Shown: positions 48,564 through 57,877, counted from the stretch's first letter. The stretch is DNA of 64,000 nucleotides from Pleionea mediterranea (GCF_003148745.1 NZ_QGGU01000006.1:237198-301197), one strand, 5' to 3'. The notes: a model not told the origin generated them from the letters alone. Program-made: numbers and translations.

Positions 48564-48738
48564 TATATTAGTCTGTCCAGCCTGTAACGGTAAGCTAAAG
48601 TTAACAAAAGATTCAAAGCAACTCATCTGCACGTTTGATAAGTTGGCTTATAGTGTTAACGATGGCATTCCTAATTTGCTAATTGATGCTGCGGAAAAAG
48701 TCAGCAGTGACGATATCGATAATATGGAGTTGAGCTGA
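48544..48738 (+). CDS. ycaR: Trm112-family small zinc-ribbon protein YcaR
   Basis: The 64-residue protein has ILVCPACNGKL, then YSVNDGIPNLL, the Trm112/YcaR signature. Only one Cys pair is obvious (CPAC), with another Cys at residue 29. Its function in bacteria is not settled. It overlaps lpxK by 20 bases and its stop overlaps the kdsB start, so it is part of the lpxK-ycaR-kdsB operon. Confidence 0.93.
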   Translation: MNKALIDILVCPACNGKLKLTKDSKQLICTFDKLAYSVNDGIPNLLIDAAEKVSSDDIDNMELS

Positions 48739-49487
48739 TGGCGTTTCATGTGGTTATTCCAGCACGATATCAATCGAGTCGTTTGCCGGGTAAGCCATTA
48801 AAAGATATTGCCGGTCACTCAATGATCGAGCGGGTATATCGACAAGCCGAGTTATCGGGTGCTGCATCGGTTACTATTGCCACTGATGACCAACGCATCG
48901 TTGACCATGTAAACTTGTTTGGCGGACAGGTTGTGATGACATCCAGCAGCCATGAGTCTGGCACCGACCGCATCTATGAAGCCTGCTCTAAAATGAAGCT
49001 TGCCGATAACGATGTTATCGTTAATGTACAGGGTGATGAACCCTTTATCCCGCCAGAAGTTATTCGGCAAACGGCTGAGCTTTTAGAGTCTCCTGACAGT
49101 AAAATGGCCACTTTGTGTGTTCCTATTGTTACGGAAGAACAGGTGCATGATCCTAATACGGTTAAAGTGGTTATCAGCCATAATAATAAAGCGATTTATT
49201 TTTCCCGTTCACCAATACCTTTTAATCGGGATTCTGCTGCGTTTTCTAAGATTAATTACTATCGCCATATTGGCATTTATGGCTTTAAATATCATTTTCT
49301 TGCGGCTTTTTCTCAGCTACCGCCTTCCAATCTTGAGAACATTGAAAAACTCGAACAGTTGAGAGTTTTGGAAAGTGGTCATTCAATAGAAATTGATGTT
49401 GCCATTAAAACTCCACCCGCAGGCGTTGATACTGCCGATGATTTACAAGCGGCCTGTGAATATGCACGTGGGTTAACCATCAAGTAA
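48738..49487 (+). CDS. kdsB: 3-deoxy-manno-octulosonate cytidylyltransferase
   Basis: KdsB activates Kdo to CMP-Kdo for attachment to lipid A. The 249-residue protein begins HVVIPARYQSSRLPGKPL with the nucleotide-binding R-x-x-S-x-R-x-P-G-K, followed by TDDQRI, VNVQGDEPFI and RHIGIYGFKY, and ends with the family VDTADDL. The TGATG overlap with ycaR shows translational coupling. Confidence 0.97.
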   Translation: MAFHVVIPARYQSSRLPGKPLKDIAGHSMIERVYRQAELSGAASVTIATDDQRIVDHVNLFGGQVVMTSSSHESGTDRIYEACSKMKLADNDVIVNVQGDEPFIPPEVIRQTAELLESPDSKMATLCVPIVTEEQVHDPNTVKVVISHNNKAIYFSRSPIPFNRDSAAFSKINYYRHIGIYGFKYHFLAAFSQLPPSNLENIEKLEQLRVLESGHSIEIDVAIKTPPAGVDTADDLQAACEYARGLTIK

Positions 49488-49521
49488 TTACTTCTTATTA
49501 AGTGAGTCGATAGAGTAGAAA

Positions 49522-50004
49522 ATGAAAACGAACGTATTATTTGTTTGCCTGGGTAATATATGTCGATCGCCCACTGCTGAAGCTGTCTTTCGTTCAAAAG
49601 CAACCGCAGCAGGCATTATTGATCAGTTATTGATTGATTCCTGTGGAACGGGAGGTTATCACTCTGGTGAGTCTCCGGATCCTCGTGCACAACAAGCCGG
49701 TAAGTTGCAAGGTTATGATTTATCTTCAATTAAAGCGCGTAAAGTTGCCATGAGTGATTTTGAAAAGTTTGATTTTATTTTGGCAATGGATAAACAAAAC
49801 TATTCCAATCTAATAGCCATGAGTGATAGACAGTATCATCATAAGATAAAACTGTTTCTGGATTATGCTGAAGGTTGCGCTGAAAAAGAAGTACCTGATC
49901 CCTATTATGGTGGGGATGATGGTTTTGGACATGTCATAGATTTAATTGAGCAAGCAAGTAAAGGTCTCATCGCCGATATCATTAATAAAGCTCAAGCCAA
50001 ATAA
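49522..50004 (+). CDS. low-molecular-weight protein-tyrosine-phosphatase
   Basis: This cytoplasmic phosphatase has the active-site loop VCLGNICRSP with Cys9 and Arg15, and the D-loop EVPDPYYGG with the general acid Asp. The protein of 160 residues is of normal length. Homologues in this position (after kdsB) are common in pseudomonads and related lineages. The substrate is unknown; a tyrosine kinase of a polysaccharide system is not seen in the window. Confidence 0.93.
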   Translation: MKTNVLFVCLGNICRSPTAEAVFRSKATAAGIIDQLLIDSCGTGGYHSGESPDPRAQQAGKLQGYDLSSIKARKVAMSDFEKFDFILAMDKQNYSNLIAMSDRQYHHKIKLFLDYAEGCAEKEVPDPYYGGDDGFGHVIDLIEQASKGLIADIINKAQAK

Positions 50005-50080
50005 AAATTTATAGGCTATCGAACAAGAGGTGTGATTTTTCATCCCGTTCTGTAAGAGTTTTATAGGGTGTTATAGAGCA

Positions 50081-50149
50081 AACAGTTGAGTCAAAGGCTT
50101 AACTAAAGAGTTAATTAAATACTTAATTAAACACTATGACTCAACTGTT
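50081..50149. repeat. 13-bp inverted repeat enclosing three 12-bp tandem units
   Basis: AACAGTTGAGTCA (50081-50093) and TGACTCAACTGTT (50137-50149) are perfect reverse complements. Between them three similar units lie head to tail: TTAACTAAAGAG (50099-50110), TTAATTAAATAC (50111-50122) and TTAATTAAACAC (50123-50134). The element sits between two convergent genes. Confidence 0.85.
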
Positions 50150-50200
50150 ACTGTCCATTATTATTTTCTGTTGCTAGTTCTGGCGAATTAATCCTCTAAA

Positions 50201-50770
50201 TTAATCTTCAAGAGGGATTCTAATAGCAATACCACCCATCACATCATTCAGTTTAAAGTCTGTTCTTGGACTATCAATATGTTTGTTATGACACTTAACA
50301 CAAGCTTCAGAAACGGCCACATCGGGGTATACCGCTGTGAAATATTTTTTTCCGGCTAATGTTTCTTCACCGTAGAAGTTTTTTGAAGGATCCTTGCCAA
50401 TTATTTTAAGTGCTTTTTCTTCCAGTGGGGTTTTGGGTTTATTTTGTTTATTGATAGCCCATAACGACAGCAGGGAATAGGTAAATCCAGAGTCTTTTTC
50501 ATTAACACGTTCCGATCCCATTCTGAGCATTTGTGCCGGAAGAGGGAGAGCTGATTCTTCTTTCCAGTGTTCACTTGCGTCAAGTACTTCTTCTTTGTTT
50601 TGCAAACGGTCAACAACATTACGTGTATAAACCGTTCGATCCGATTCAATGACAGAAAAAATAGCGTCAGCCATTTTTTGTGGCGTAATACCGGAAGCAA
50701 TAGCGGCACCAGAAATAAGTGAAGATGCTGCTAAAACTAACGTGGGTTTGATAAGTTTTCCAATGGTCAT
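50201..50770 (-). CDS. DUF3365 (Tll0287-like) monoheme periplasmic protein
   Basis: The 189-residue protein has a signal peptide ending AAIASG and a DUF3365-like domain with one c-type heme motif CVKCH near the C-terminus and GGIAIRIPL at the end, which in the Tll0287 fold surrounds the heme. Such domains sense redox state or gases, often alongside a kinase; here the domain stands alone. The start has AGGAG before ATG 50770. Last gene of the four-gene redox locus. Confidence 0.87.
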   Translation of the reverse strand: MTIGKLIKPTLVLAASSLISGAAIASGITPQKMADAIFSVIESDRTVYTRNVVDRLQNKEEVLDASEHWKEESALPLPAQMLRMGSERVNEKDSGFTYSLLSLWAINKQNKPKTPLEEKALKIIGKDPSKNFYGEETLAGKKYFTAVYPDVAVSEACVKCHNKHIDSPRTDFKLNDVMGGIAIRIPLED

Positions 50771-50822
50771 ATCTGTCTCCTGTGCGATAGCACTTTTAGT
50801 ATTATAGTGTGAATAAACACGG

Positions 50823-52229
50823 TTATTGATTTCGCCTTTGCTGGCGTTTTTTAATTCTTTGTTCTATCAGCTTGAAGGTTTGTAGATCACTGTCTGGTTG
50901 CCCACTAAAGTTTTTTTCTATCAGGGCTTCGTCGGCGAGTGCATCTAATGAAAACTCAACGCCGTGACAGTTCATACAAACGGTTTTAAGCATTTTGCTA
51001 TTGGGTCTTAAGTTGTGATTTTGATTGTGCATTACCCGTACCCGTTTGCCTTTTTTAATGCGTGGCAAATGACAGCTTGCGCAGGTAACGCCAGAGCCTT
51101 CTTCCAGCTCTTCATTTTGTTCTTGTTGCCAAAGAGTAAAATGTATCGATGATTTATAGTTTTTAGAGTGTTCATCCTGATGACAACCGAGACAAGATTC
51201 TACTGCAGCTATCGATACATCTAAACTGTGAGGATTATGGCAGCTGCTGCAGGTAAGTAGTTTATCTTGTGTGGTATCAATACCTTGTCTGGCATCGGCT
51301 GTTGACATTAAGGGCAAGCCAAGGCCCTGACGCATCCCGTGTTTGCCGAGAACAAATTGATTCGCCTGACGTTCATGGCAACTGCTGCACACTTCAAGCT
51401 GATTATTGTTGAACTTTAAGTGTGGGGATGATTGATTATTGTCATCGTGACATTGACTGCAATTTACCGCTGTTGTTGCATGAGGGCTATCCGCCCACTG
51501 TGAGACTATAGAATTTACTTGACTGTCTTTATTCGTCGCGCTATTTCTCTTGCCTTTGTTATCACTTTGAGTATTTGTAGTGAACAGTTTTTGTCCGTCG
51601 TGTTGTTGGCTGGATAACGGTTTTACTTTTTTATTTTTCTTTAACCAACGAATTAACGCGGTACGAGGTGGCAGTGTCGCCTGCTCAAACGTAGCTTCCT
51701 CTCCTGCGTGTCGAATCAGAAAGTCTTCGTACAGCATAGAGTTATCATGATAATTATGGCAGCCGGAGCTGGCGCATGAATCAAATTCAAAAGGGGCGTG
51801 ACTCGGACGATCTTTGGCAATGTCTTCGTGGCAGTGAAAACAAAAGTCGGGTGCAATGGTAACGCCATATTTACGAGTGATCTCTGGCTTATGTTCGGTA
51901 TGGCAAGTGACACAATAACGTGCATCAAGTTGCTGCAGTAGTTCAGCGTTTCTTGGATCGAGAAATTTCTTTTTCGGATGCTTGTCATTCGCTGCATCAA
52001 GTTCTTTTGCGTGACAGCCTTCACAGGCTTGTTGCATTAGGTCATCATTTGAAAATGACTCAACATGACAACTGTTGCATTCCAGTTCGATTTGATAGTG
52101 TCCATGACTTGCATCACCGGCTAAAAACAGTGACTTATCGCCTTTAAATAAGTTGTAGCCCAGTATGGCCGAAATCAATAACGTTACTACGATGCCATAG
52201 TGCCAAAATTTTATTTTTATTTTATCCAT
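50823..52229 (-). CDS. membrane-anchored multiheme cytochrome c with 11 heme motifs
   Basis: A single N-terminal helix (about residues 8-28) anchors a periplasmic domain. Ten CXXCH motifs are visible (CNSCH, CEGCH, CVTCH, CFHCH, CSQCH, CSSCH twice, CLGCH, CASCH, CMNCH) and one CASSGCH (CX4CH), 11 hemes in all. Five lie in the first third (residues about 51-155), then a Cys-free Lys/Ser/Gln linker, then six from about residue 255. This makes two heme modules in one chain. Single members of the family pass electrons to reductases or the outer membrane. The ribosome site is weak and the gene lies 17 bp after the flavoprotein gene, so coupling is likely. Confidence 0.9.
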   Translation of the reverse strand: MDKIKIKFWHYGIVVTLLISAILGYNLFKGDKSLFLAGDASHGHYQIELECNSCHVESFSNDDLMQQACEGCHAKELDAANDKHPKKKFLDPRNAELLQQLDARYCVTCHTEHKPEITRKYGVTIAPDFCFHCHEDIAKDRPSHAPFEFDSCASSGCHNYHDNSMLYEDFLIRHAGEEATFEQATLPPRTALIRWLKKNKKVKPLSSQQHDGQKLFTTNTQSDNKGKRNSATNKDSQVNSIVSQWADSPHATTAVNCSQCHDDNNQSSPHLKFNNNQLEVCSSCHERQANQFVLGKHGMRQGLGLPLMSTADARQGIDTTQDKLLTCSSCHNPHSLDVSIAAVESCLGCHQDEHSKNYKSSIHFTLWQQEQNEELEEGSGVTCASCHLPRIKKGKRVRVMHNQNHNLRPNSKMLKTVCMNCHGVEFSLDALADEALIEKNFSGQPDSDLQTFKLIEQRIKKRQQRRNQ

Positions 52230-52246
52230 AGCAGTCGCGCATTAGC

Positions 52247-54223
52247 CTAAAAGTAGTACACGACAAAAATATGGTAAGCCAAAAGCGCTGGCAGTAACCA
52301 TAGTAGTGTGTAGTGAATTCTTGACCACCATTTACGATGGGAACGTAATTTTAAATCCGTCCAGTGGTGACTTTTTGACATGAAAACACCAACCAGTGAT
52401 CCGGTTGTGGTGGCAGCTAAAAAGACCACCATTAAGGCAAAGTTTAAATTATTTCCCAGTCGAAACCCTGTGTGTATCACTAGAATTAACAGTGCAATTA
52501 CTCCAATTATGGAGTGGTAAAGTCGCCAATTATCAAGGTTACCTATATTCATGGCTTTAACTCGCTTTCTTACACTGAGCATTCCGCCCAGTATGCAAAG
52601 TCCCAGTAATGTATAACCACTGACCTGTTTCCAGAAGTTATCAAACCAGAGCATTTCGACTTTCCAATCCACTTGGACGCTTATTGAGGATGCAATTGGT
52701 TGATTAAGTAATAAGAGTGCAATCATTAGTAATGAAATAATCGAAGCTGCAAAAATTGAGTTGTGATGCCGCATCACCAGGTTAGCCAGGGGGGTGTCAA
52801 GCATTTGCGCGACCAGTGGTTTGCAGGAGCCACAGGTTAATCCTGCACCGGTATTGTCACATAAGGAGTCAATGGTTCGATTGCCGGCATCCATAGACTT
52901 TGTTAATTCGCCTCGGGTAACACTTTTACAAAGACAGACGATGTACTCTTCTGGTTGTTCCTTTAAAGACTTAACTTCACTTTTGTCCCATACTAAGCCG
53001 CGTTGCTCAAACAGTTTAAATCGTTTGGCGGGTACTCGGCGTTTTTCCTGTATAAACTCTTTTATTTGAACTTGTTCGTTCCAGTCACCAATGGCGATAT
53101 AACCAACCATTCGATTATCTTTCACCATGATTTTTCGAAACACACCCTGAAGTCGATGAGTATAGGTATAAACTTTATCGGGCTCAGACTCTACATCACC
53201 GTATATGTTGGTGTGATGCTGTTGTATTTTTAATTGAAGGTTGTTAACACTGCCTCGGTATTTACTGTAAACCCCCAGAATATGATTGACGCAGTTTTCC
53301 GCCTGTTCAAATCCGGGGGCGACAATGCCGTAGGTTGCACCATTGTGTTCGGCACATTCACCAATGGCGTAGATATTTTCTTCGTCCGTGAGCATGTGGT
53401 CATCGACTAATATGCCTTTGTTCAGTTTAAGATTTAATTTTTTAGCAAGAGTAACATTAGGACGAATACCGGCGCAGATAACCACGGTATCTATTGCTAT
53501 ATTACGTCCACTTTGTAAAACAACACTCTCTGCTTTTTCACTGCCGTTAATTTCAATGATTGGATCTTTAAATATTAACTCAATTCCGGAAGACTGGATT
53601 CGGTCTCGCAATATTGTATTGGCGCTGGCATCAAGTTGGCGGGAAAGTAACTTTTCACGTACTCCCACCATAACTTTGTTAGAAGGGGTTTTCATCGCCA
53701 GCGCTGTTTCTAAACCTAGCGCTCCGCAACCTATGATAAAAATACTTTTCTTTTGTTCTCGACATTCAATTAATTTATGGGCGTCATCTATCGAACGAAA
53801 GGTATACACATCCTTTTTATTGACACCTTTTAAGTTTGGAATAAATGCACTGGAGCCAGTGGCAAAAATGAGTTTTGAGTAACGCTGGGTATTACCGTCC
53901 TGATCGATGACTTGTCGTGTTTTAAAGTCAATGTCAACGATGCGCTTACCAATGTACTCGGTTAGGCGAGACGACTTTTTTAAGGAAACAGGGTTGGCCA
54001 ATTGTTGACGATCGAGTTTGCCCGATAAAAAAAGGGAAAGTTGAACTCGATTATAAGGTTTGTATTGTTCTTCACCATAGATGGCAACGTGATGATAATC
54101 GGACTGCTCAAGGATCAATTGAGCTGCTTTAACCCCGACAGGGCCATTACCAATAATTACAACGGGTGTTTTCGCAAAAGATGCTTTTAGCGCTGTGTTA
54201 GCGTCTAGTTGCGCAGTTGTCAT
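52247..54223 (-). CDS. NirB-like NAD(P)H flavoprotein fused to [2Fe-2S] BFD domain and membrane cytochrome b
   Basis: Residues about 18-420 match the FAD/NAD(P)H part of nitrite reductase NirB: VVIIGNGPVGVKAAQLIL, YNRVQLSLFLSG, IFATGSS, FIIGCGALGLETALAMK, VVICAGIRPN, IYAIGECAEH and GIVAPGFEQA. Residues about 428-475 form a BFD-like [2Fe-2S] domain with CLC (430-432) and CGSC (464-467). From residue 487 five membrane helices follow. His residues in RLYHSII, LVIHTGF, RIHYTLL and AYHIFV could hold two b-hemes. The sirohaem half of NirB is missing. The protein would move electrons from NAD(P)H across the inner membrane. Confidence 0.88.
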   Translation of the reverse strand: MTTAQLDANTALKASFAKTPVVIIGNGPVGVKAAQLILEQSDYHHVAIYGEEQYKPYNRVQLSLFLSGKLDRQQLANPVSLKKSSRLTEYIGKRIVDIDFKTRQVIDQDGNTQRYSKLIFATGSSAFIPNLKGVNKKDVYTFRSIDDAHKLIECREQKKSIFIIGCGALGLETALAMKTPSNKVMVGVREKLLSRQLDASANTILRDRIQSSGIELIFKDPIIEINGSEKAESVVLQSGRNIAIDTVVICAGIRPNVTLAKKLNLKLNKGILVDDHMLTDEENIYAIGECAEHNGATYGIVAPGFEQAENCVNHILGVYSKYRGSVNNLQLKIQQHHTNIYGDVESEPDKVYTYTHRLQGVFRKIMVKDNRMVGYIAIGDWNEQVQIKEFIQEKRRVPAKRFKLFEQRGLVWDKSEVKSLKEQPEEYIVCLCKSVTRGELTKSMDAGNRTIDSLCDNTGAGLTCGSCKPLVAQMLDTPLANLVMRHHNSIFAASIISLLMIALLLLNQPIASSISVQVDWKVEMLWFDNFWKQVSGYTLLGLCILGGMLSVRKRVKAMNIGNLDNWRLYHSIIGVIALLILVIHTGFRLGNNLNFALMVVFLAATTTGSLVGVFMSKSHHWTDLKLRSHRKWWSRIHYTLLWLLPALLAYHIFVVYYF

Positions 54224-54387
54224 GACTACCGCCCGACACCAAAAAGTGTACCAGGCATCCTATGGCATACTGATATTTTCGACATGCTGGTCCCTGAACT
54301 TAAACTATTTATTTTATTTTTTTGTGTTTTTTCAGTGGTATATATTAGCGTAAGTATTTGACTAATTTATGAATACTCTACCAGCCA

Positions 54388-54915
54388 TTATTCAGGCTGG
54401 TAAAGTAAGTAGAGTTCATTTTCTTCCATGCTGACCCGACGTGTTAATACTTCTCCAATTTTCACATAATCTCTTTCAAAATCTTGTTCCATTTCATGAG
54501 TAAAAGCCTGATGGGCGTATTTTTTACAAAATTGAATAACGGCATTGGCGATTTCATTCATATCGGTTCGGAAATCTTTTACCACCTGTAAAGTATGTAT
54601 ATCGCCAGCTAATGACTGTTCAAGATAAACATAAAACTTAACATTTTCTTTTAATAGATGAGACTGAAAGCTTGCTTTGAATTCAGCAATCATATTAGAT
54701 AGTTTTCGGTAATCTTTCTTTTCGAATCCTTCCTTCCACATGCTTCCATAAAGGGTCACTAACTTGGAGTGATCCTTTTTAAGCGTATCTATTAATGTTG
54801 GGTCGTACTTAATAGTTCGTTCAGCACGAGACTGTGACTGAGAAACCGATTGAAGTTTTGGTTGAGCCTCTTCTTTGGGCCGACCCTTAAAAAAATCTGA
54901 AATAAAAGCAAACAT
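54388..54915 (-). CDS. hemerythrin HHE domain protein
   Basis: The 175-residue cytoplasmic protein has an N-terminal basic linker and a four-helix bundle with DHSKLV, FQSHLLKENVKFYVYLEQSL and a helix with HEMEQDFER, matching the HHE cation-binding pattern (His, His-x3-Glu, His/Glu). Members bind a di-iron site for O2, NO or iron handling. Residues for all ligands could not be fixed from sequence alone. First gene of the redox locus; the next gene is 164 bp downstream. A hairpin (54379-54402) overlaps the stop codon. Confidence 0.82.
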   Translation of the reverse strand: MFAFISDFFKGRPKEEAQPKLQSVSQSQSRAERTIKYDPTLIDTLKKDHSKLVTLYGSMWKEGFEKKDYRKLSNMIAEFKASFQSHLLKENVKFYVYLEQSLAGDIHTLQVVKDFRTDMNEIANAVIQFCKKYAHQAFTHEMEQDFERDYVKIGEVLTRRVSMEENELYLLYQPE

Positions 54916-55346
54916 GTTTTTAAACCTCGAACAAACACCTGTTTAGGGAATAGACTACTCGAGACGAATAGATCCGTAACTACTTGTCTGGCGTAACTCT
55001 TATTAAAGCCTAATGGATAAACCGGAAAAACGTACCAAAAAATGAGACTGAATATTTCATTTCGTGATGCCATTCATTATGTTTGTTCTAATATTCTTTA
55101 TTTGAGATGTTGATTCGTAGGGTGTATTTTTTATTAGAGTATAAAAGGGGGCCGGGCTAATCGTTTGCCGCTATTTGAATAGCTTTAATCTGTCAGGTAA
55201 ATGACAGATTATCAATAACAATTAATGACTTTTCATCCATTTCATCTCAATTTGTATAGGCTTGGTCTGTCTTATTACTGAATAACCCTACAAGGATTAA
55301 AGCTATCTGTTTGAAAAGTATACAAATATTTCTTTTCGCTGAGGGG
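54916..55346. other. upstream region of the redox locus; one inverted repeat, no gene
   Basis: No credible gene. AATCTGTCA (55187-55195) and TGACAGATT (55202-55210) form a perfect 9-bp inverted repeat with a six-base loop; it may be an operator for the divergent hemerythrin gene or the ffs promoter region. Confidence 0.5.
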
Positions 55347-55375
55347 TTTTCAATTGACTATAAATTAGGGATAAT
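55347..55375 (+). promoter_or_regulatory. candidate ffs promoter
   Basis: TTTTCA (55347-55352) and GATAAT (55370-55375) have a 17-bp spacer and are followed by a GC-rich discriminator, as in stable-RNA promoters. A better -35-like TTGACT at 55354 is too close to this -10, so the call is tentative. Confidence 0.4.
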
Positions 55376-55393
55376 GCGCGCTCATTTCGTTAT

Positions 55394-55500
<107 letters not shown>

Positions 55501-55509
55501 ACCCGAATG

Positions 55510-55536
55510 TTAACTCTGTTTTGAGTTAATCATTTT
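55510..55536 (+). terminator. terminator of the SRP RNA gene
   Basis: TTAACTC, loop TGTTTT, GAGTTAA, then TCATTTTT. It is a weak stem with a U-rich tail immediately downstream of ffs. Confidence 0.7.
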
Positions 55537-55775
55537 TCTGCTTGATTTAGCCTAACTTTCCACCACAAAGATCATTTATGTTATCCGGTAATGTTGATTA
55601 CCTGACTTAAATAGCTTTCGAGATATTACCTTTAAGCCGCTTAAAGTGGCCTGATAGATTAATTTGTTCAGTCATCAAACTTGTGCAAAAAACCACCAAA
55701 AATCATTTTGTTAGAGATCCTGACGGCAGTTGATTATAATGCTTGTCAATTTAGCTTTTGGGTAACAGTTATAGT

Positions 55776-57863
55776 ATGTCTTATACCGTATTAGCGCGTA
55801 AGTGGCGTCCGCAAAATTTTGAGCAACTGATTGGGCAGGAACATGTCCAGCGCGCCATCGTTAATGCGATTGATCAGGACCGACTTCATCATGCCTACCT
55901 GTTTACCGGGACCCGTGGTGTCGGTAAAACCACCATTGCCCGTATCTTTTCCAAATGCCTTAATTGCCAGACTGGCATTACCTCACAGCCTTGTGGCGAG
56001 TGTGATATTTGTCAGGAGATTGAGCAGGGGCACTTCGTCGATCTGATGGAAATTGACGCTGCTTCAAGAACCAAGGTCGAAGACACCCGTGAAATATTGG
56101 ACAATGTTCAATATCGTCCTACTCGAGGACGCTACAAGGTTTACCTGATTGATGAAGTTCATATGCTCTCCAACAGCAGCTTTAATGCATTATTGAAAAC
56201 GCTGGAAGAGCCGCCGCCACATGTTATTTTCTTATTGGCGACCACCGACCCGCAAAAATTACCGGTAACGGTGCTTTCCCGCTGTTTGCAATTTCATCTT
56301 AAGCGAATGACGCCTGAGTCCATCGTGGCGCATCTCACCAGTATTTTGCAGCAAGAAAGCATTAACTTTGATACCGCCAGTCTGAATTTATTGGCACAAG
56401 CTGCCGATGGCAGTATGCGAGACTCTCTTAGCTTGCTGGATCAGGCCATAGCTTTTGGCGGCGGTCAGTTACAAAGCTCCGACGTCGCTGATATGCTTGG
56501 TGCGGTTGACCAGCAATTTGTCACTGAGTACCTGCAGGCGCTTTGTGACAACAATACTCAGGCAATTTTTGAGATCACCGAGCGGATGGCCGAGTTTGCC
56601 CCGGATTACCAAACCGTTATGGCGGATATTATTTCAACGTTGCATAAGCTGGCGGTTATACAGTTGGTGGGTCAACAGCCACAGACAACAGAAGAGTCAA
56701 CCGAACAAACGCTGCAAACTCTGGCTCAGCAATTCAGTCCAGACGATATTCAGCTGTTTTATCAATTAGGCATTCACGCTCGAAAAGATCTGCCGTTGGC
56801 ACCCGATGCCCGACAAGGCTTTGAAATGGCGTTGTTGAGAATGCTGACATTTCGTCCTGCTTCCGGTTCTGTGCCTTCAAATTCTGGCCGATCATTACAA
56901 CAAAAATCATCGCAACAAAAATTATCACAACAAAGTCGTAGTGGTTCGCAAGCCAAAGCGCCAAGTTCAACGTCATCCCATGCCGGGCAACAGTCTGCTT
57001 TGACGGAAAAAAAAACAGCAAATTCTCTAAATGACCATCAAAATGATTTGACGAGCGACAACAAGAAACCGCAAAAAGCACAAGAACAGATAAACCCGGA
57101 CGCTAGTCAACAAAAGCCCGCACAATCAGCCAGCAGTAAAATAAAACAGATACAGCAGCAAGTGGCTGCTTCTGCTCAGAGTAGACCGGTTCAAGACTCT
57201 GAAACACAAGACTCTCAAGCACCGGATTCTCAAGCACAGCATTCACAATCAAAAAATACGGCAGTTCAGCCTCAAAAGCTGCAACAAGTTTCTGGTTCGC
57301 AAGCATCTGCATCTGGTTTTTCCCAAAAGAATGATTTCGAAGAGAATGATTCAGAAAAGAACGTTTCAGAAAAGATTATCGATACTAAGGCTGTTGCAGA
57401 AAACGCTAATACAGGCGGACAAGAGAGCAGTGAGCAGGAAGAGGTTGCTCCAAAAGTTGTTGTTGAACGCCTCGAACAGTTAATAGAAGCGGATACCTGG
57501 CATGACTTTATTCAGCAGTTGTCCATTACAGGTTCCATTTTTCAAATTATTAATAACAGTGTGGTCACTCAGGCCAGTCAAAATCAACTGCAGTTGAATA
57601 CCCTTCAATCGGTAGAGCACTTTTTAACCGCCAGTGCCAAGGGAAAAATCGAGCAGGCGATGGGGGATGTGCTTAAGCAGAAAGTCACCTTAAACATCGA
57701 GTTTGTTGAAACCCTTGAAAATACCCCAAAATTAATCAGTGAAAAGAGACGCGTAGAGCAGCTTAAATCGATTCGCGGTGAATTTATCGATAATCCGAAA
57801 GTCGCGTCTCTTTTGCAGACGTTTGAAACAGACATAGCGATAGAAAATATTCAAATTCATTAA
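55776..57863 (+). CDS. dnaX: DNA polymerase III subunits gamma and tau
   Basis: DnaX is the clamp-loader ATPase; full-length tau also links the polymerases and helicase. The 695-residue protein has Walker [15 protein letters not shown], zinc cysteines in [19 protein letters not shown], Walker B region LIDEVHMLS, and [13 protein letters not shown] with the SRC finger. Residues about 365-530 are a Gln/Ser-rich linker, and a tau-type C-terminal domain follows. ATG 55776 is used; the frame begins earlier at a TTG without support. An A9 run at codons 411-414 could yield a short gamma form. ybaB and recR follow closely. Confidence 0.96.
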   Translation: MSYTVLARKWRPQNFEQLIGQEHVQRAIVNAIDQDRLHHAYLFTGTRGVGKTTIARIFSKCLNCQTGITSQPCGECDICQEIEQGHFVDLMEIDAASRTKVEDTREILDNVQYRPTRGRYKVYLIDEVHMLSNSSFNALLKTLEEPPPHVIFLLATTDPQKLPVTVLSRCLQFHLKRMTPESIVAHLTSILQQESINFDTASLNLLAQAADGSMRDSLSLLDQAIAFGGGQLQSSDVADMLGAVDQQFVTEYLQALCDNNTQAIFEITERMAEFAPDYQTVMADIISTLHKLAVIQLVGQQPQTTEESTEQTLQTLAQQFSPDDIQLFYQLGIHARKDLPLAPDARQGFEMALLRMLTFRPASGSVPSNSGRSLQQKSSQQKLSQQSRSGSQAKAPSSTSSHAGQQSALTEKKTANSLNDHQNDLTSDNKKPQKAQEQINPDASQQKPAQSASSKIKQIQQQVAASAQSRPVQDSETQDSQAPDSQAQHSQSKNTAVQPQKLQQVSGSQASASGFSQKNDFEENDSEKNVSEKIIDTKAVAENANTGGQESSEQEEVAPKVVVERLEQLIEADTWHDFIQQLSITGSIFQIINNSVVTQASQNQLQLNTLQSVEHFLTASAKGKIEQAMGDVLKQKVTLNIEFVETLENTPKLISEKRRVEQLKSIRGEFIDNPKVASLLQTFETDIAIENIQIH
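57006..57015 (+). other. A9 slippery site in dnaX, candidate tau/gamma recoding signal
   Basis: GAA AAA AAA ACA encodes E411-K-K-T. Slipping by -1 gives AAC AGC AAA TTC TCT AAA TGA, ending at about 419 residues; slipping by +1 gives CAG CAA ATT CTC TAA, ending at about 417. E. coli gamma has 431 residues. Confidence 0.65.
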
Positions 57864-57877
57864 CAGAGGTGACTAAG

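Noticed and set aside
50099..50134. Three 12-bp repeats considered as a mini CRISPR
   Set aside because: Units are directly adjacent with no spacers and there are no cas genes.
55354..55359. TTGACT as -35 of ffs
   Set aside because: It lies only 10-12 bases from the best -10 candidate, too close for sigma-70.
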